Origin: Paraburkholderia sp. PGU19
GTDB lineage: Bacteria > Pseudomonadota > Gammaproteobacteria > Burkholderiales > Burkholderiaceae
Length of the DNA stretch: 64,000 bases
Assembly: GCF_013426915.1 (NCBI RefSeq)
Contig: NZ_AP023183.1
Coordinates: 62,001-126,000 of the forward strand
Reading direction: 5' to 3'
Both the position numbers and the translations under genes were made by a program. Positions within the stretch are counted from its first letter, which is position 1, and each line of letters opens with the position of its first letter. The notes under the pieces were generated by a model. The model searched no databases. It was not told where the DNA came from and saw nothing but the letters and a program-made list of their open reading frames with translations. Below, in pieces: positions 46,568 through 55,136 of the stretch.

Positions 46568-47320
46568 TCATGCCGGGCGGTAGATCGCGTATACCTTGGC
46601 CACGTCTTCGCGACTTTCCCAGCTGCATTGCGCGCTCTGTTCAACGAGGAAGATGTCGCCACGCACAAAAGTCTCGGTTCGGCCGATTTCGTCGATGAAC
46701 GTTACACTGCCGTCCAGGAGATACATTAGCTCGTAGTGGTGATAAAACATCGCGCTTCGATGATAGGGCGTCGAATCCCAGGTGCCGCATGTGAATGCTC
46801 CATCCACGGAACGATAGTCCGTGAAGTTGCGGCATACAGGCGCCGGCGTGAGCAGCAAGTGCGCGGGAGGCGTACCGGACGGTTCCCGTTGAGCCGCCTG
46901 TTGAATCGGCACAACACTGTCATCAGCAGGCTGGCTGCTGTGATAACGCATGAAGATGATCGATACGGGCTCTTGCGCCGACCATGAAAATTCCGCGCCG
47001 TGGCTCAACACCGCGCTGTCACCTGGCCCTAAGGTTAAAGCTTGCACCGGTTGCGTCAGGGTGATCGCTCCTTCCGAAACGATGATAAATTCATCTGCCG
47101 GCTGGCAATGCACTACACCACACCCTGCATCGAGCGCTATCACGCCTGCGGTCACAGGACAAGGCGGCAAATCCAAAAGGCGGCGACGGGAAAGAAAGCG
47201 GTTGTCGCCCACGGAGCCGGTCGCTACGAGCCCCTGGCTCTTGTCCGATGCGAACTTACGGAGGTCCACAAACGATCGGGGAGTGCGGTGCCGTGCCGCT
47301 GCTTGCTGCAACTTGGACAT
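46568..47320 (-). CDS. Bicupin protein (DUF861/ureidoglycine-type)
   Basis: A 250-residue protein with two cupin halves. The first has ADEFIIVSEGAITLTQPVQA and LGPGDSAVLSHGAEF; the second YELMYLLDGSVTFIDEIGRT and VRGDIFLVEQSAQCSW ending VYAIYRPA. Start 47320 is chosen at MSKLQQAAARHR. Related small bicupins often lie in amine or amino-acid degradation clusters. Metal ligands look incomplete, so an enzymatic role is not assured. It lies downstream, on the same strand, of the deleted aldehyde dehydrogenase. Confidence 0.78.
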   Translation of the reverse strand: MSKLQQAAARHRTPRSFVDLRKFASDKSQGLVATGSVGDNRFLSRRRLLDLPPCPVTAGVIALDAGCGVVHCQPADEFIIVSEGAITLTQPVQALTLGPGDSAVLSHGAEFSWSAQEPVSIIFMRYHSSQPADDSVVPIQQAAQREPSGTPPAHLLLTPAPVCRNFTDYRSVDGAFTCGTWDSTPYHRSAMFYHHYELMYLLDGSVTFIDEIGRTETFVRGDIFLVEQSAQCSWESREDVAKVYAIYRPA

Positions 47321-47635
47321 GATGTGCTGGTCGTTCGATTTTGTGGAAGGATGGCTACGCCGCATTTGCGGTGAGTGTGAAAATGTATTTCGCTTCAAAG
47401 TCGATCATGATGCAATTGCCTGTTGATTGCGGGCCCCAGACCTGTCCGTATCGTTGTTGCGATGATGAGAATTTAATCAAAGCAATAGATGCGGTTGGTA
47501 CCGTTCGATGGAGCTAAAGCGCGCAGTTGCATCGTTTTTATAACCCGGCACGGCAGGTTATGCCGCGCCTTTCAAACCACTCTTTTTAACTTTCCGTGTA
47601 GAAGGAAACAGCGTCGTGTTTAGGGAGAGCTCTGG
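47321..47635. other. Gap between the cupin gene and the aldehyde dehydrogenase pseudogene
   Basis: About 315 bp with a GC-rich inverted repeat near 47544-47570 (GGCGCGGCA/TGCCGTGCC), which may be a terminator remnant. It lacks a clear T-run. No coding frame. Confidence 0.3.
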
Positions 47636-48163
47636 TTAGGTGCACACGTGAATGAGAACGTGTTTCGCGCGCTGATTCGCCTCGAACGCTTCCCGTCCAA
47701 AGTCCTTACCAATTCCGGAGCGCTTAAAACCGCCCGTAGCAATGACGGAATCGTCGCAGCGGCCATACCTATTCACCCATACGGTCCTCGCCTCGATTCC
47801 ACGCGTGAAGCGTAGCGCGCGGCCCAGGTCCGCCGTATGCGCACTGGACGCGAGCCCATACTCCGCGTGCTGTGCAAGCGCGAGCGCCTCGTCTTCAGCT
47901 TCGAACGTCTGGACTGTCAGGATCGGCCCAAAAATTTCCTCCTGCACCGCACGATTATTCGATTCGACGTCAGTCAAGATGGTCGGCTGATAGTACGCAC
48001 CGCGTACGTCGGCGCGGGCATACGCGGCACCGCTGGGAAAGGACGCGGAAGCGACACCGTTCGACGGCCGCGCGACGGGCACCCGCGCCGCATCTTCGTT
48101 GAGGTACTCGCCATCGATGAAGTGCCCGCCACGCATTGAGCGCGATCCGGGATCGAAATACAT
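47636..48163 (-). pseudogene. Aldehyde dehydrogenase with large internal deletion
   Basis: A 175-residue frame joins an N-terminus like that of the intact gene at 55137 (MYFDPG...GGHFIDGEYL, VARPSNGVASASFP) directly to the C-terminal part (YYQPTILTDVES, EEIFGPILTVQTFEAEDEAL, TVWVNRYGR, KRSGIGKDFGREAFEANQRA). About 300 residues, including the catalytic Cys and Glu, are absent although the frame stays open. It cannot be an active dehydrogenase. Confidence 0.88.
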
Positions 48164-48545
48164 GTCAAACGTATGCCGGTTGAAGAAGTGAGGAGGTCGG
48201 ATCCATCATCTGAGCGATGCATCGGAGACATGGATCGTAAGTGCATCCACGCCGCAGATGCTGCCGAGATCGTGGTTCGATTCGACACTGCGCCCGCGTT
48301 TTTGCTACGCATTCCGTGCAATCGTCGTGATTTGATGGGATAACATAGACTCGCGCCGAAACAACCGGATCGTGCTAGGCATCTCTGGTTTGCAAATGCG
48401 ATATTGGTGGCGTCAGCCTCTATGGTCGGAGTCCAGCGCTGTCGAATCCAACGCCCGCGCACTTCTTGCACGCGACGCTAGCAAGCACTTCGCCCTATAT
48501 CCTCGATGTATCCGACGGCCGACCGGTCTCATATCCGGCCGGCGC
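48164..48545. other. Stretch without a recognised gene
   Basis: About 380 bp upstream of the aldehyde dehydrogenase pseudogene. Frames on both strands show no domain. Confidence 0.35.
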
Positions 48546-48755
48546 TCAAGATGGCGAAGACTCCGCGCATACGCTGCTCTGACACTGAGACTCGTCCGAG
48601 CTATTAACATTCGTCAACGCCGACTCCAAAGCCTGAACAAAACGCTGAAATGCATCGAGGGTCCCGTGGATGCTTCGGTACTCGGTGAGCCCGATCTTTG
48701 CGTCTAGCACAACCAGCATTCCAGCGTCCCCTGCCAATTCCAGGATGTTCATTTC
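48546..48755 (-). CDS. Small hypothetical protein
   Basis: A 69-residue frame MNILELAGDAGMLVVLDAKI GLTEYRSIHG... with GGAG 7 bases before the ATG. Soluble, with an acidic Ser-rich tail. It follows the next small gene by 35 bp. No family recognised. Confidence 0.45.
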   Translation of the reverse strand, partial: EMNILELAGDAGMLVVLDAKIGLTEYRSIHGTLDAFQRFVQALESALTNVNSSDESQCQSSVCAESSPS

Positions 48756-48790
48756 CTTCTCCATCGATCGCCTGCCTATCGCCCCATCGA

Positions 48791-49039
48791 TCACGCCGCA
48801 AGCGGGTAAGCGTGCATCGCTGGCATGCTCCTATTTTCCGGAAAGACGTTCCACGAACCGTCATCGTGCCGGAAGAAAACGATGGTCAAAGTTCCGTCCA
48901 CCAGCGGCCCGCCGATGCGCACAAAGCGTCTTCTGTCCTTTGGAGTGCGGCTGAACTCGACTACACTTATGGTCTTCGCGGCAGAATGGCCAAACCACTT
49001 GCCGACCAGCGTTCGTAAGCACCTCTCGCCGCAACCCAT
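48791..49039 (-). CDS. Small hypothetical protein
   Basis: An 82-residue frame MGCGERCLRTLVGKWFGHSA... with AGAGGAG upstream at good spacing. The C-terminal half (GGPLVDGTLTIVFFRHDDGS WNVFP) looks like a beta-rich domain. It probably forms a two-gene unit with the 69-residue gene downstream. No family recognised. Confidence 0.45.
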   Translation of the reverse strand: MGCGERCLRTLVGKWFGHSAAKTISVVEFSRTPKDRRRFVRIGGPLVDGTLTIVFFRHDDGSWNVFPENRSMPAMHAYPLAA

Positions 49040-49111
49040 TTCACTCTCCTCTTACAGCGTCGCCACTACTTCCCGTCACGTCGTGGCCAGAACATCGCAC
49101 CGGCACATCGC

Positions 49112-49267
49112 TTACCGGTCAACAACTATAGGAAACGCCACGAGCTTCTCCAGACCTTCGCCGTTCAGCAGGTGGCCGTACTGTTCTCGCGTCATGTCGG
49201 CCATGTGGAATTTGGTGAGGGTGCCGTAGCAGTCGAAGGTGATGTATTTCGGTTCGAGGTCGATCAC
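49112..49267 (-). pseudogene. HAD hydrolase N-terminal fragment (paralogue of 56823)
   Basis: The frame VIDLEPKYITFDCYGTLTKF HMADMTREQYG... matches the first 43 residues of the intact gene at 56823 (MIEFEPKYITFDCYGTLTKF). It diverges after LVAF and stops at 49112. Start would be GTG 49267. The nucleophile Asp is present but the rest of the enzyme is missing. Confidence 0.85.
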
Positions 49268-49318
49268 GGCGCAGTCCTATCGTGATGGCGAACTCGCATC
49301 GGAGTTCAATGGCGAAAA

Positions 49319-49337
49319 CAGGAAAAGCTCATTCCTG
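49319..49337 (-). promoter_or_regulatory. Inverted repeat upstream of the HAD fragment
   Basis: CAGGAA and TTCCTG separated by 7 bp, 52 bp before the fragment's start. The same half-sites, 5 bp apart, lie 49 bp before the intact paralogue (56757-56773). Confidence 0.5.
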
Positions 49338-49502
49338 TAAAAAAGATTTAAGCAGGAAAAAAAAATAGATGCTCCTGATTCGTGCGCTGCCGGCGACACA
49401 AACCATGCGTTTTGAGGCTTCCGGCAGCACAGAATGCGGCACTCAGGTCGAACGCCTTGTCCCTGCTGGGTTTGCGGCTAGCGCCAGACGGATGACACGA
49501 GT

Positions 49503-49550
49503 TCAGGCGCGCAGGTCGATCAGCACGCTCTTGAAACGCAGGTTTGCTTC
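49503..49550 (-). pseudogene. Aldehyde dehydrogenase C-terminal tail
   Basis: Fifteen codons plus stop read EANLRFKSVLIDLRA, nearly identical to the end of the intact enzyme at 55137-56615 (EANLRFKSVLIDIRS). The IS5-type element begins 3 bp upstream and removed the rest. It precedes the HAD fragment just as the intact genes are ordered. Confidence 0.8.
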
Positions 49551-49552
49551 TT

Positions 49553-50716
49553 ACAACTGGTTGCGGGTTTCGATCAGGCTCGACGCGGCACGGTTTGACG
49601 AGCGCATGGGATGGGAAGAAATGGCTGCGGCGAAGCGCGCGACGCGACGATATGGTGCGAAGATTTCGGTATGGCGCAGACGAACGGGATCACGGCGCGA
49701 TGCGCCGACGGTGGAACAAAGATCTCGAGCGGGAGATCAGCTTTGGCAGTAGTGGCGCAGGTTGATCATCGTATAAGCGAGCGTCTTTAACGCATAGTGT
49801 AACTGACTGATTCGCTCGAAACGTAACAGAAGGCGACGGAACTTGTCTACCCAGGCGAACACGCGCTCGATCGTCCTGAACCGCTCCTTGAAAATGGCCG
49901 GATCGAACAGTGCCTTGCGGCCGCGCTTCGGGCTCTTCCTGTCGCGCGAACTCGCGTTGATGTTGGGCACCATTCCGCGATTGAAAATAGCTTTGCGGTT
50001 GCGCCGGCAATCGTACACGCCATCCAGACTTACGACGGTTCCCCGCAGGTCCAGCCCCACCGCGGGGGCGATGCGCGTGAGCCGCGGCAGCGCTTCGCGC
50101 AGCAGCGGCGATTCATTGCGATTGCCCGGGGTCGACACGAACGGCGCGATCACGTTGCAGTTCCGATCGTAGAGGGTAACGACCTTGCAGCCCTTGACCT
50201 TCTTGTGGCCGCTGAAGCCGAGGTTGTCGGCTCCCTTCTTCGCGGCGCTCATGGTGCCATCGCCATGAATGACGCGAGTGTCTAGGCGATCGTCGCAATG
50301 AAGTCTGGACACCGAACTCTCGAAAATAGCATCAAAGCATCCGTCCGCTTCCCAACGCCGAACGGCTCGATAGATGCGCGTGTAATGGATCTCGGGGCGG
50401 CCGTGCCGATCTTTCCCGATGGGCAGCTCCTTCCATTGGCAGCCGAGATAGAGCTCCTTCAGGATGTAGTTGAAGATTGTGTGCGCGCTGAGCTTTCGCG
50501 CCGGGCCGCGACGGCCCTGACTCAGATGCGGCCAGACAAATTGCTCGAACTGCTCGACACTCAATCTCGTCGGAATCTCTTGCCACGATTGCCTTTGGGC
50601 CATTTCTCCCTTCAAAGCATTGGGATTCTAGCCGATTCCAGTGGGGCGACGGGAACCCATGCCCCATGGCCCTTTCAGCCGATTTTGCCGGTCGCAAAAA
50701 AACCGCAACCAGTTGT
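49553..50716 (-). mobile_element. IS5-superfamily element (single-gene)
   Basis: Inverted ends ACAACTGGTTGCGG at 49553 and, inverted, ending at 50716 enclose one transposase gene, about 1.16 kb in total. The left end cuts an aldehyde dehydrogenase tail; the right end abuts a sigma-factor fragment, so the flanks come from unrelated genes. Confidence 0.8.
49737..50603 (-). CDS. IS4/IS5-type DDE transposase
   Basis: A 288-residue transposase. The N-terminus has the DUF4096-like pattern (LSVEQFEQFVWPHLSQGRRG, ILKELYLGCQWKELP). The DDE domain has VIHGDGTMSAAKKGADNLGF (Asp), VVSLDGVYDCRRNRKAIFNR (Asp) and RFRTIERVFAWVDKFRRL (Glu). ATG 50603 is preferred over a TTG four codons upstream. The frame is intact. 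Confidence 0.85.
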   Translation of the reverse strand: MAQRQSWQEIPTRLSVEQFEQFVWPHLSQGRRGPARKLSAHTIFNYILKELYLGCQWKELPIGKDRHGRPEIHYTRIYRAVRRWEADGCFDAIFESSVSRLHCDDRLDTRVIHGDGTMSAAKKGADNLGFSGHKKVKGCKVVTLYDRNCNVIAPFVSTPGNRNESPLLREALPRLTRIAPAVGLDLRGTVVSLDGVYDCRRNRKAIFNRGMVPNINASSRDRKSPKRGRKALFDPAIFKERFRTIERVFAWVDKFRRLLLRFERISQLHYALKTLAYTMINLRHYCQS

Positions 50717-50842
50717 GAGAAAGGCCATCGCCGCACTGCCACCGGGCCAGCGACAGGCAATCGAACTGCTCAAGCAGCGGGAACTGTCGCTCAGGAAGGC
50801 GTCAGCGGCGACCGGAATGAGCATTGCAGCCCTCAAGGTGGC
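50715..50842 (+). pseudogene. ECF sigma factor region 4 fragment
   Basis: The plus-strand frame VRKAIAALPPGQRQAIELLK then SLRKASAATGMSIAALKVA is the C-terminal HTH (region 4) of ECF-type sigma factors. It is cut by the IS end on the left and runs into unrelated sequence on the right. Confidence 0.7.
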
Positions 50843-50844
50843 GA

Positions 50845-50946
50845 GTCGGCTGCGGGTAGCCTGCGGCAGACGGCGGCATCGATGGAGGAAATTACCGGGA
50901 CGGTCGATCAGTCTGCCGCGGCGGCTCGTGGGGCCGACGAGCGTGC
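50845..50946 (+). pseudogene. Methyl-accepting chemotaxis protein fragment
   Basis: One frame reads GSLRQTAASMEEITGTVDQS AAAARGADE, typical of the start of the cytoplasmic signalling domain of chemoreceptors. Only about 33 residues remain, directly joined to the AsnC fragment. Confidence 0.65.
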
Positions 50947-51156
50947 GATCTGCACGTCGTCGAGTTTTTCGAGCTGGATCTGCGCACCGTACCCGATGAT
51001 GTAACCCGCCTTCTCCAGACGCTTCACGCGGATCAGGCAAGGGCTGGGCGACAGCCCGACTGCGTCGGCCGGCTCGACGTTCGTGATTCGCCCTCGCTTT
51101 TGCAACTGCGAGAGGATGCGCAAATCGATTCGGTCCAGCTTGCAGTCGGTGCTCAT
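50946..51156 (-). pseudogene. Lrp/AsnC-family regulator, N-terminal fragment
   Basis: The frame starts MSTDCKLDRIDLRILSQLQK and has the AsnC helix-turn-helix (ITNVEPADAVGLSPSPCLIR VKRLEKAGYI) and the start of the ligand domain (IGYGAQIQLEKLDDVQI). It then enters chemoreceptor-derived sequence. The effector-binding domain is lost. It is upstream of and codirectional with the aminotransferase, which it may once have regulated. Confidence 0.75.
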
Positions 51157-51199
51157 CGTGATTCCGTCGCGTACGCATGTCTAGGATCACTTGATGCTA

Positions 51200-52609
51200 T
51201 CAGGCGGCCGCGCGACGGTTGCATTCAATCGAACCCTTCAGGACACCGCGGACTTCGGCTTGCGCCAACACGTCGTCGAGCGTCTTTTCGAGGCGCTCGA
51301 ACAGCAGGTCGAACTCGCTTTCGGTGTAGCACAGCGCGGGCGCGAAACCGAGAATGTTGTCGCCGAACGCGCGGAACACGAGGCCGTTCGAATATGCGGC
51401 GGCAGCAATGCGGTCCGGCAGTTTCAGCGCCGCGTCGAAGCCCTGTTTCGTGTCCTTGTCGGCGACGAGTTCGAGCGCGCCCAACAAACCGCGATGCCGC
51501 GAATCGCCGACGAGGGGATGCGCGAGCAGCGCATCGAGCCCTTGCGCGAAGCGCGGCGCACGCGCGACGCCGTTCGCGAGCAGGCCGCCTTCGTGATAAA
51601 GGCGCATCACTTCGAGGCCGATCGCGGCGCTCACGGGGTGCGCCGAGTACGTGTGCCCGTGGCCGATAGCAGCCGCGACGTCGCCGCCGTCGGCGATGCC
51701 CTGATAGACGGCGTCCGACATCAGTACCGCGCCCATCGGCGCATAGCCGGCGGTGAGGCCCTTGGCGACCGTCATCAGGTCCGGCTCGACGCCTTCCGCT
51801 TCGCACGCGAACAGCGGCCCCGTGCGGCCAAAGCCGGTGATGACTTCGTCGGCGACGAACAGGATGCCGAGCTTGCGGCAGGCTTCGCGTATCGCGTTCA
51901 ACCAGCCGACAGGCGGCACGATCACGCCGCCCGAGCCCTGGATCGGCTCGCAGAAGAAGGCGGCGACGTTGTCCGCGCCGAGAGCTTCGACTTTCGCTTC
52001 GAGCGCGGCGACGGAGGCGGCGATCAGGGCGGCGTCGTCGGCGAAATCATTGCGGTACGCGTAGGGCGACGGGATGTGATGTTGCGTGGGCAGCGGCACG
52101 TCGAAGTTGCGATGGAACGCGGGCAGTGCGGTGAGGCCGGCGCCGGTCGACGACGAGCCGTGATAGCCGCGTTGCAGCGCGATGATGTGCTTTTTCGACG
52201 GACGGCCTGTCGCGTTGAAGTAGTGCGTGATGAAGCGCAGCGCGGAGTCGACGGCATCCGATCCACCGAGCGTGAAGTACACGTGCTGCAGCGACGCGGG
52301 CGCGAGTTCGACGAGCCTGGCGGCGAGTTCGATGGCGGGTTCGGAGCCGAAGTGGAAGTAGCCTGTCGCGTAGGGGAGGCGTTGCAGTTGTCGTGTCGCT
52401 GCGTCGACGATGCTTTGATGACCGTAGCCGGTGTTGACGCACCAGAGGCCTGAGAACGCGTCGAGCAGTTCGTTTCCGTCGATGTCGCGGAGGTAGACGC
52501 CCTGCGCGGATTCCAGCACGGTGACACCGCGCGCTTCGTGTGCGCGATAGCTGACGACGGGGTGGATCAGATGCCTACGGTCGGCTTCGATGAGCGATGG
52601 GTTAGACAT
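51200..52609 (-). CDS. Class III aminotransferase (omega-amino acid:pyruvate type)
   Basis: A 469-residue PLP enzyme. Signatures: ANTGYGHQ-like GLWCVNTGYGHQ near the N-terminus, GGSDAVDSALRF, the cofactor-ring motif ALQRGYHGSSSTG, FFCEPIQGSGGVIVPP, Asp in FVADEVITGFGRTG and the Schiff-base Lys in MTVAKGLTAGYAPMGA. Start 52609 is the ATG that begins the conserved N-terminus (MSNPSLIEADRRHLIHP). It transfers an amino group from an amine or omega-amino acid to pyruvate. Together with the hydroxyacid dehydrogenase remnant it suggests amine catabolism. Confidence 0.92.
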   Translation of the reverse strand: MSNPSLIEADRRHLIHPVVSYRAHEARGVTVLESAQGVYLRDIDGNELLDAFSGLWCVNTGYGHQSIVDAATRQLQRLPYATGYFHFGSEPAIELAARLVELAPASLQHVYFTLGGSDAVDSALRFITHYFNATGRPSKKHIIALQRGYHGSSSTGAGLTALPAFHRNFDVPLPTQHHIPSPYAYRNDFADDAALIAASVAALEAKVEALGADNVAAFFCEPIQGSGGVIVPPVGWLNAIREACRKLGILFVADEVITGFGRTGPLFACEAEGVEPDLMTVAKGLTAGYAPMGAVLMSDAVYQGIADGGDVAAAIGHGHTYSAHPVSAAIGLEVMRLYHEGGLLANGVARAPRFAQGLDALLAHPLVGDSRHRGLLGALELVADKDTKQGFDAALKLPDRIAAAAYSNGLVFRAFGDNILGFAPALCYTESEFDLLFERLEKTLDDVLAQAEVRGVLKGSIECNRRAAA

Positions 52610-52783
52610 GATGCAGTTCTCTTCCAGGAATAGGCGTTGGACCATTCCAATACTACGGGAGAGCCCCATCCGCCGATCCGCAAAATCAGTCACGGAAAAG
52701 CGCAAATGCGGCTTTTCGTGGGCTACACGCAGCATTTTGTGCTTGCGCGCTGCTTTAAGCAGGGCAGTACGGCTTCCGTAGCG

Positions 52784-53697
52784 TCAGTAGCCAAGGCTGC
52801 GGTCAACTTGCCCAAGTATCGCCAAGCCGTCGCGATGACGGCGGATGTTGTCCAGCACTACATCCACGGTCGTCTCGGGCTGGGTCGCACTCGCGATATG
52901 CGGCGTGATCCGCAAGTGCGGATACGCCCAGAAAGGATGCGACTCGGGCAGCGGCTCCGGGTCCGTCACGTCGAGAATCGCGTTTTGCAAGTGGCCGCTG
53001 TCGATCGCATCGAGCAGATCGTGCTGGTTCACTTGCGGACCGCGCCGGACGTTGATGAATGACGCGCCCTTCGACAGCCTGCCGAACGGACGTTTGTCGA
53101 GCAGGCCGCACGTTGCGTCGGTGAGCGGCAACAGGCAGACGAGAATATCGGTGCGGGCGAGAAATGCGTCGAGCGTGTCGACGCCTGCAAAGCATTCGAC
53201 GCCTTCCTGCCGATGCGCGGAACGGCTCCAGCCCGCGCACGGAAAGCCGAACAGGCGCAGGCGCTCGAGCACCGCCGTGCCAAGCATACCGAGCCCAAGC
53301 ACGCCGACGCGGCGCGACGTGGCCGCGCGCACGGGCATCTCCTTCCAGATGCGCTGTTGCTGCTGCAGCGCGTATTCGAAGAGATCGCGATGAATGGTCA
53401 GCACGGCTTGCGTCACATATTCGACCATGCCTTCGACGATACCGGGCTCGACCATTCGTACCACGGCGATATGTGGCGGCACGCGTGACAGATTGAACTG
53501 ATCGATGCCCGCGCCCACCGAGAAGATCACTTCGAGATTGGGTAGCGTGCAGGCCGGGTCGTCGGGCGGCTGCCAGGCGGCGAGATAGCGGATGGACGCC
53601 GGATCGCCGATGTCAACGGAGTCTCAGCGGCCTTCTGCGCGAAGAGCCGCGCCCATAGCTTGCCGCGTTCGGGGTCGGCCTTGTAGAGAAGCGTCAA
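52784..53697 (-). pseudogene. D-2-hydroxyacid dehydrogenase (GhrA-like), frameshifted
   Basis: The main frame (52784-53530) has IFSVGAGIDQF, the NAD site GVLGLGMLGTAVLERL, FINVRRGPQVNQHDLL and TPHIASATQPETT, as in glyoxylate/hydroxypyruvate reductases. The N-terminus is present in other frames: LLYKADPERGKLWARLFAQK (start TTG near 53697) and then DIGDPASIRYLAAWQPPDD. A small deletion near 53625 joins them out of frame. As written, the N-terminal part is not fused to the NAD domain. Confidence 0.78.
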
Positions 53698-54010
53698 GTT
53701 TTATTTCAGCTCTTTTGATCAGATTTTCGTGGCAAAAGGCATCAGGATTGCTCGTTAAGTAAGGGCTGCCAGATCAGAGGAACACTTCACTATGACATGC
53801 GGGACCCAGGTGGGCAGAACGCCACAGCAAGAAGCATCGGCGTCATACGATCCGAACGACCTCTGCATGTTTTCTCCATGCACGAAGCACATCGCCGACG
53901 AAAGCCGTCCCCACAGTAGGCGGAGGGAGTTGCGCGAATATCTATCGACCAGGTTATTCCACGGCCGGACGGTTTTCACGTGCCGCGTCGCGCACACCGA
54001 GTCTCTCTTA
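53698..54010. other. Intergenic stretch without a recognised gene
   Basis: About 310 bp between the hydroxyacid dehydrogenase remnant and the acetyltransferase stop. The plus-strand frame starting at 53792 is a shadow of the acetyltransferase. Confidence 0.35.
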
Positions 54011-54895
54011 CTAACAGACGGCCTGATTAACGATGCCGAATTGCCGAACGGATGCATCGGCGGGAAGAGCACCGTTGCGTGCCATTTTCACAACGGTACC
54101 GGCGTGTGCAAGTCCGAGTCCTTCCAGCCATTCAGAGAGTCGACATTCATCAGGCGTGTCAATACGCACGAATGCGCCCGCGTTCAGCGCGAGCCAGTAA
54201 CTGATCAATGCCTTGGCACGGCAAGAGTCGTCAGATTCCGATGCGACGACGGGGCCGATCGCGAAACCGTGTCCGAAGCGTCGGAAAAGCGCGAAGCCGA
54301 TGAGATCGCCATCACGGGCGAGTGCGATCCCCTCGGAAACTTCGAGAAGCGCCGGCATGAGCTCGCCGCGATCCAGGCCGCTCGCACGCGACGCGAGCTC
54401 GGTCAGGCGTGCAGTATCGTTCGAGCCGAGCGGGCGAAGCCTCTCGCCTTGTGGGAGGGAAACAAGTGGCGGCTGGAATGCGGTTCCCTGGTGCTGATGG
54501 ATTGTTCCAATCGCTTCGAAGCCGAGCTTCTTGTACAACGGCTGGCCCTCTCTTGTGGCGTGAAGAATGACGGTCCTCTCGCCGAGTTCTTCGAGCAGCA
54601 GTTCCATGAGCTTGCGTCCGATTCCCCTGCCTTGGTGCTGCGGAGAGACAATAACCATTCCGAGTGATGCGCAATCAGATCCGTACTTCCAGCAAAGCCC
54701 GGTGCCAACCACTGTCCCGCCGCCATCCTGCGCGACGAATCCCCTGCCCGCCTGGGCGACAAGTTGCCAGTCCTCCACGCGATGAGGCCACCTGAGCTCA
54801 CTTGACAGGGCGCGCGCTGCTGCGATGTCCCGAAGTGAAAAAGGCCGATAGACAATTTCACGACTCGCGACCTCGGCTTCCTTTCGGCCGGACAT
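54011..54895 (-). CDS. GNAT-family N-acetyltransferase (two-domain)
   Basis: A 294-residue protein. Residues about 15-130 form a GNAT fold with the acetyl-CoA loop VIVSPQHQGRGIGRKLMELL and YKKLGFEAIG. The C-terminal half (GFALFRRFGHGFAIGPVVAS, VRIDTPDECRLSEWLEGLGL) matches the Acetyltransf_18-type domain often paired with it. Start 54895 (MSGRKEAEVASREIVYRPF) fits the domain start. It is divergent from the aldehyde dehydrogenase. The substrate is unknown, plausibly an amine. Confidence 0.88.
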   Translation of the reverse strand: MSGRKEAEVASREIVYRPFSLRDIAAARALSSELRWPHRVEDWQLVAQAGRGFVAQDGGGTVVGTGLCWKYGSDCASLGMVIVSPQHQGRGIGRKLMELLLEELGERTVILHATREGQPLYKKLGFEAIGTIHQHQGTAFQPPLVSLPQGERLRPLGSNDTARLTELASRASGLDRGELMPALLEVSEGIALARDGDLIGFALFRRFGHGFAIGPVVASESDDSCRAKALISYWLALNAGAFVRIDTPDECRLSEWLEGLGLAHAGTVVKMARNGALPADASVRQFGIVNQAVC

Positions 54896-54974
54896 GCCTT
54901 TCTCCTTGGCTAGGTGCATACGCGGCAACTGTCGCATTGCCCTGATCCGTTGTCCATAACGTTGAAAGGGAGAA

Positions 54975-55108
54975 CGCTAAATCAACGCAAACTGCGGTGT
55001 CAAAGAACTAATAACACTCTGGATCTGCTGAATCGCCCTCTTAGTCAGCGAGTTCTGCCGGGCGGTCAGCGGTACGATTCCCACCTGCGTCAACCCGCTA
55101 AATCAACG
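54975..55108 (+). promoter_or_regulatory. 13-bp direct repeats in the aldehyde dehydrogenase promoter region
   Basis: CGCTAAATCAACG occurs exactly at 54975-54987 and 55096-55108, between the divergent acetyltransferase and aldehyde dehydrogenase genes. The pair could be an operator set or a small duplication scar; the sequence alone does not decide. Confidence 0.4.
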
Positions 55109-55136
55109 TCAGATGCACGAGTCAAAAGGAGAAGAA

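Noticed and set aside
51191..52453. A 420-residue plus-strand open frame
   Set aside because: It is antisense to the class III aminotransferase, which has all its catalytic motifs.
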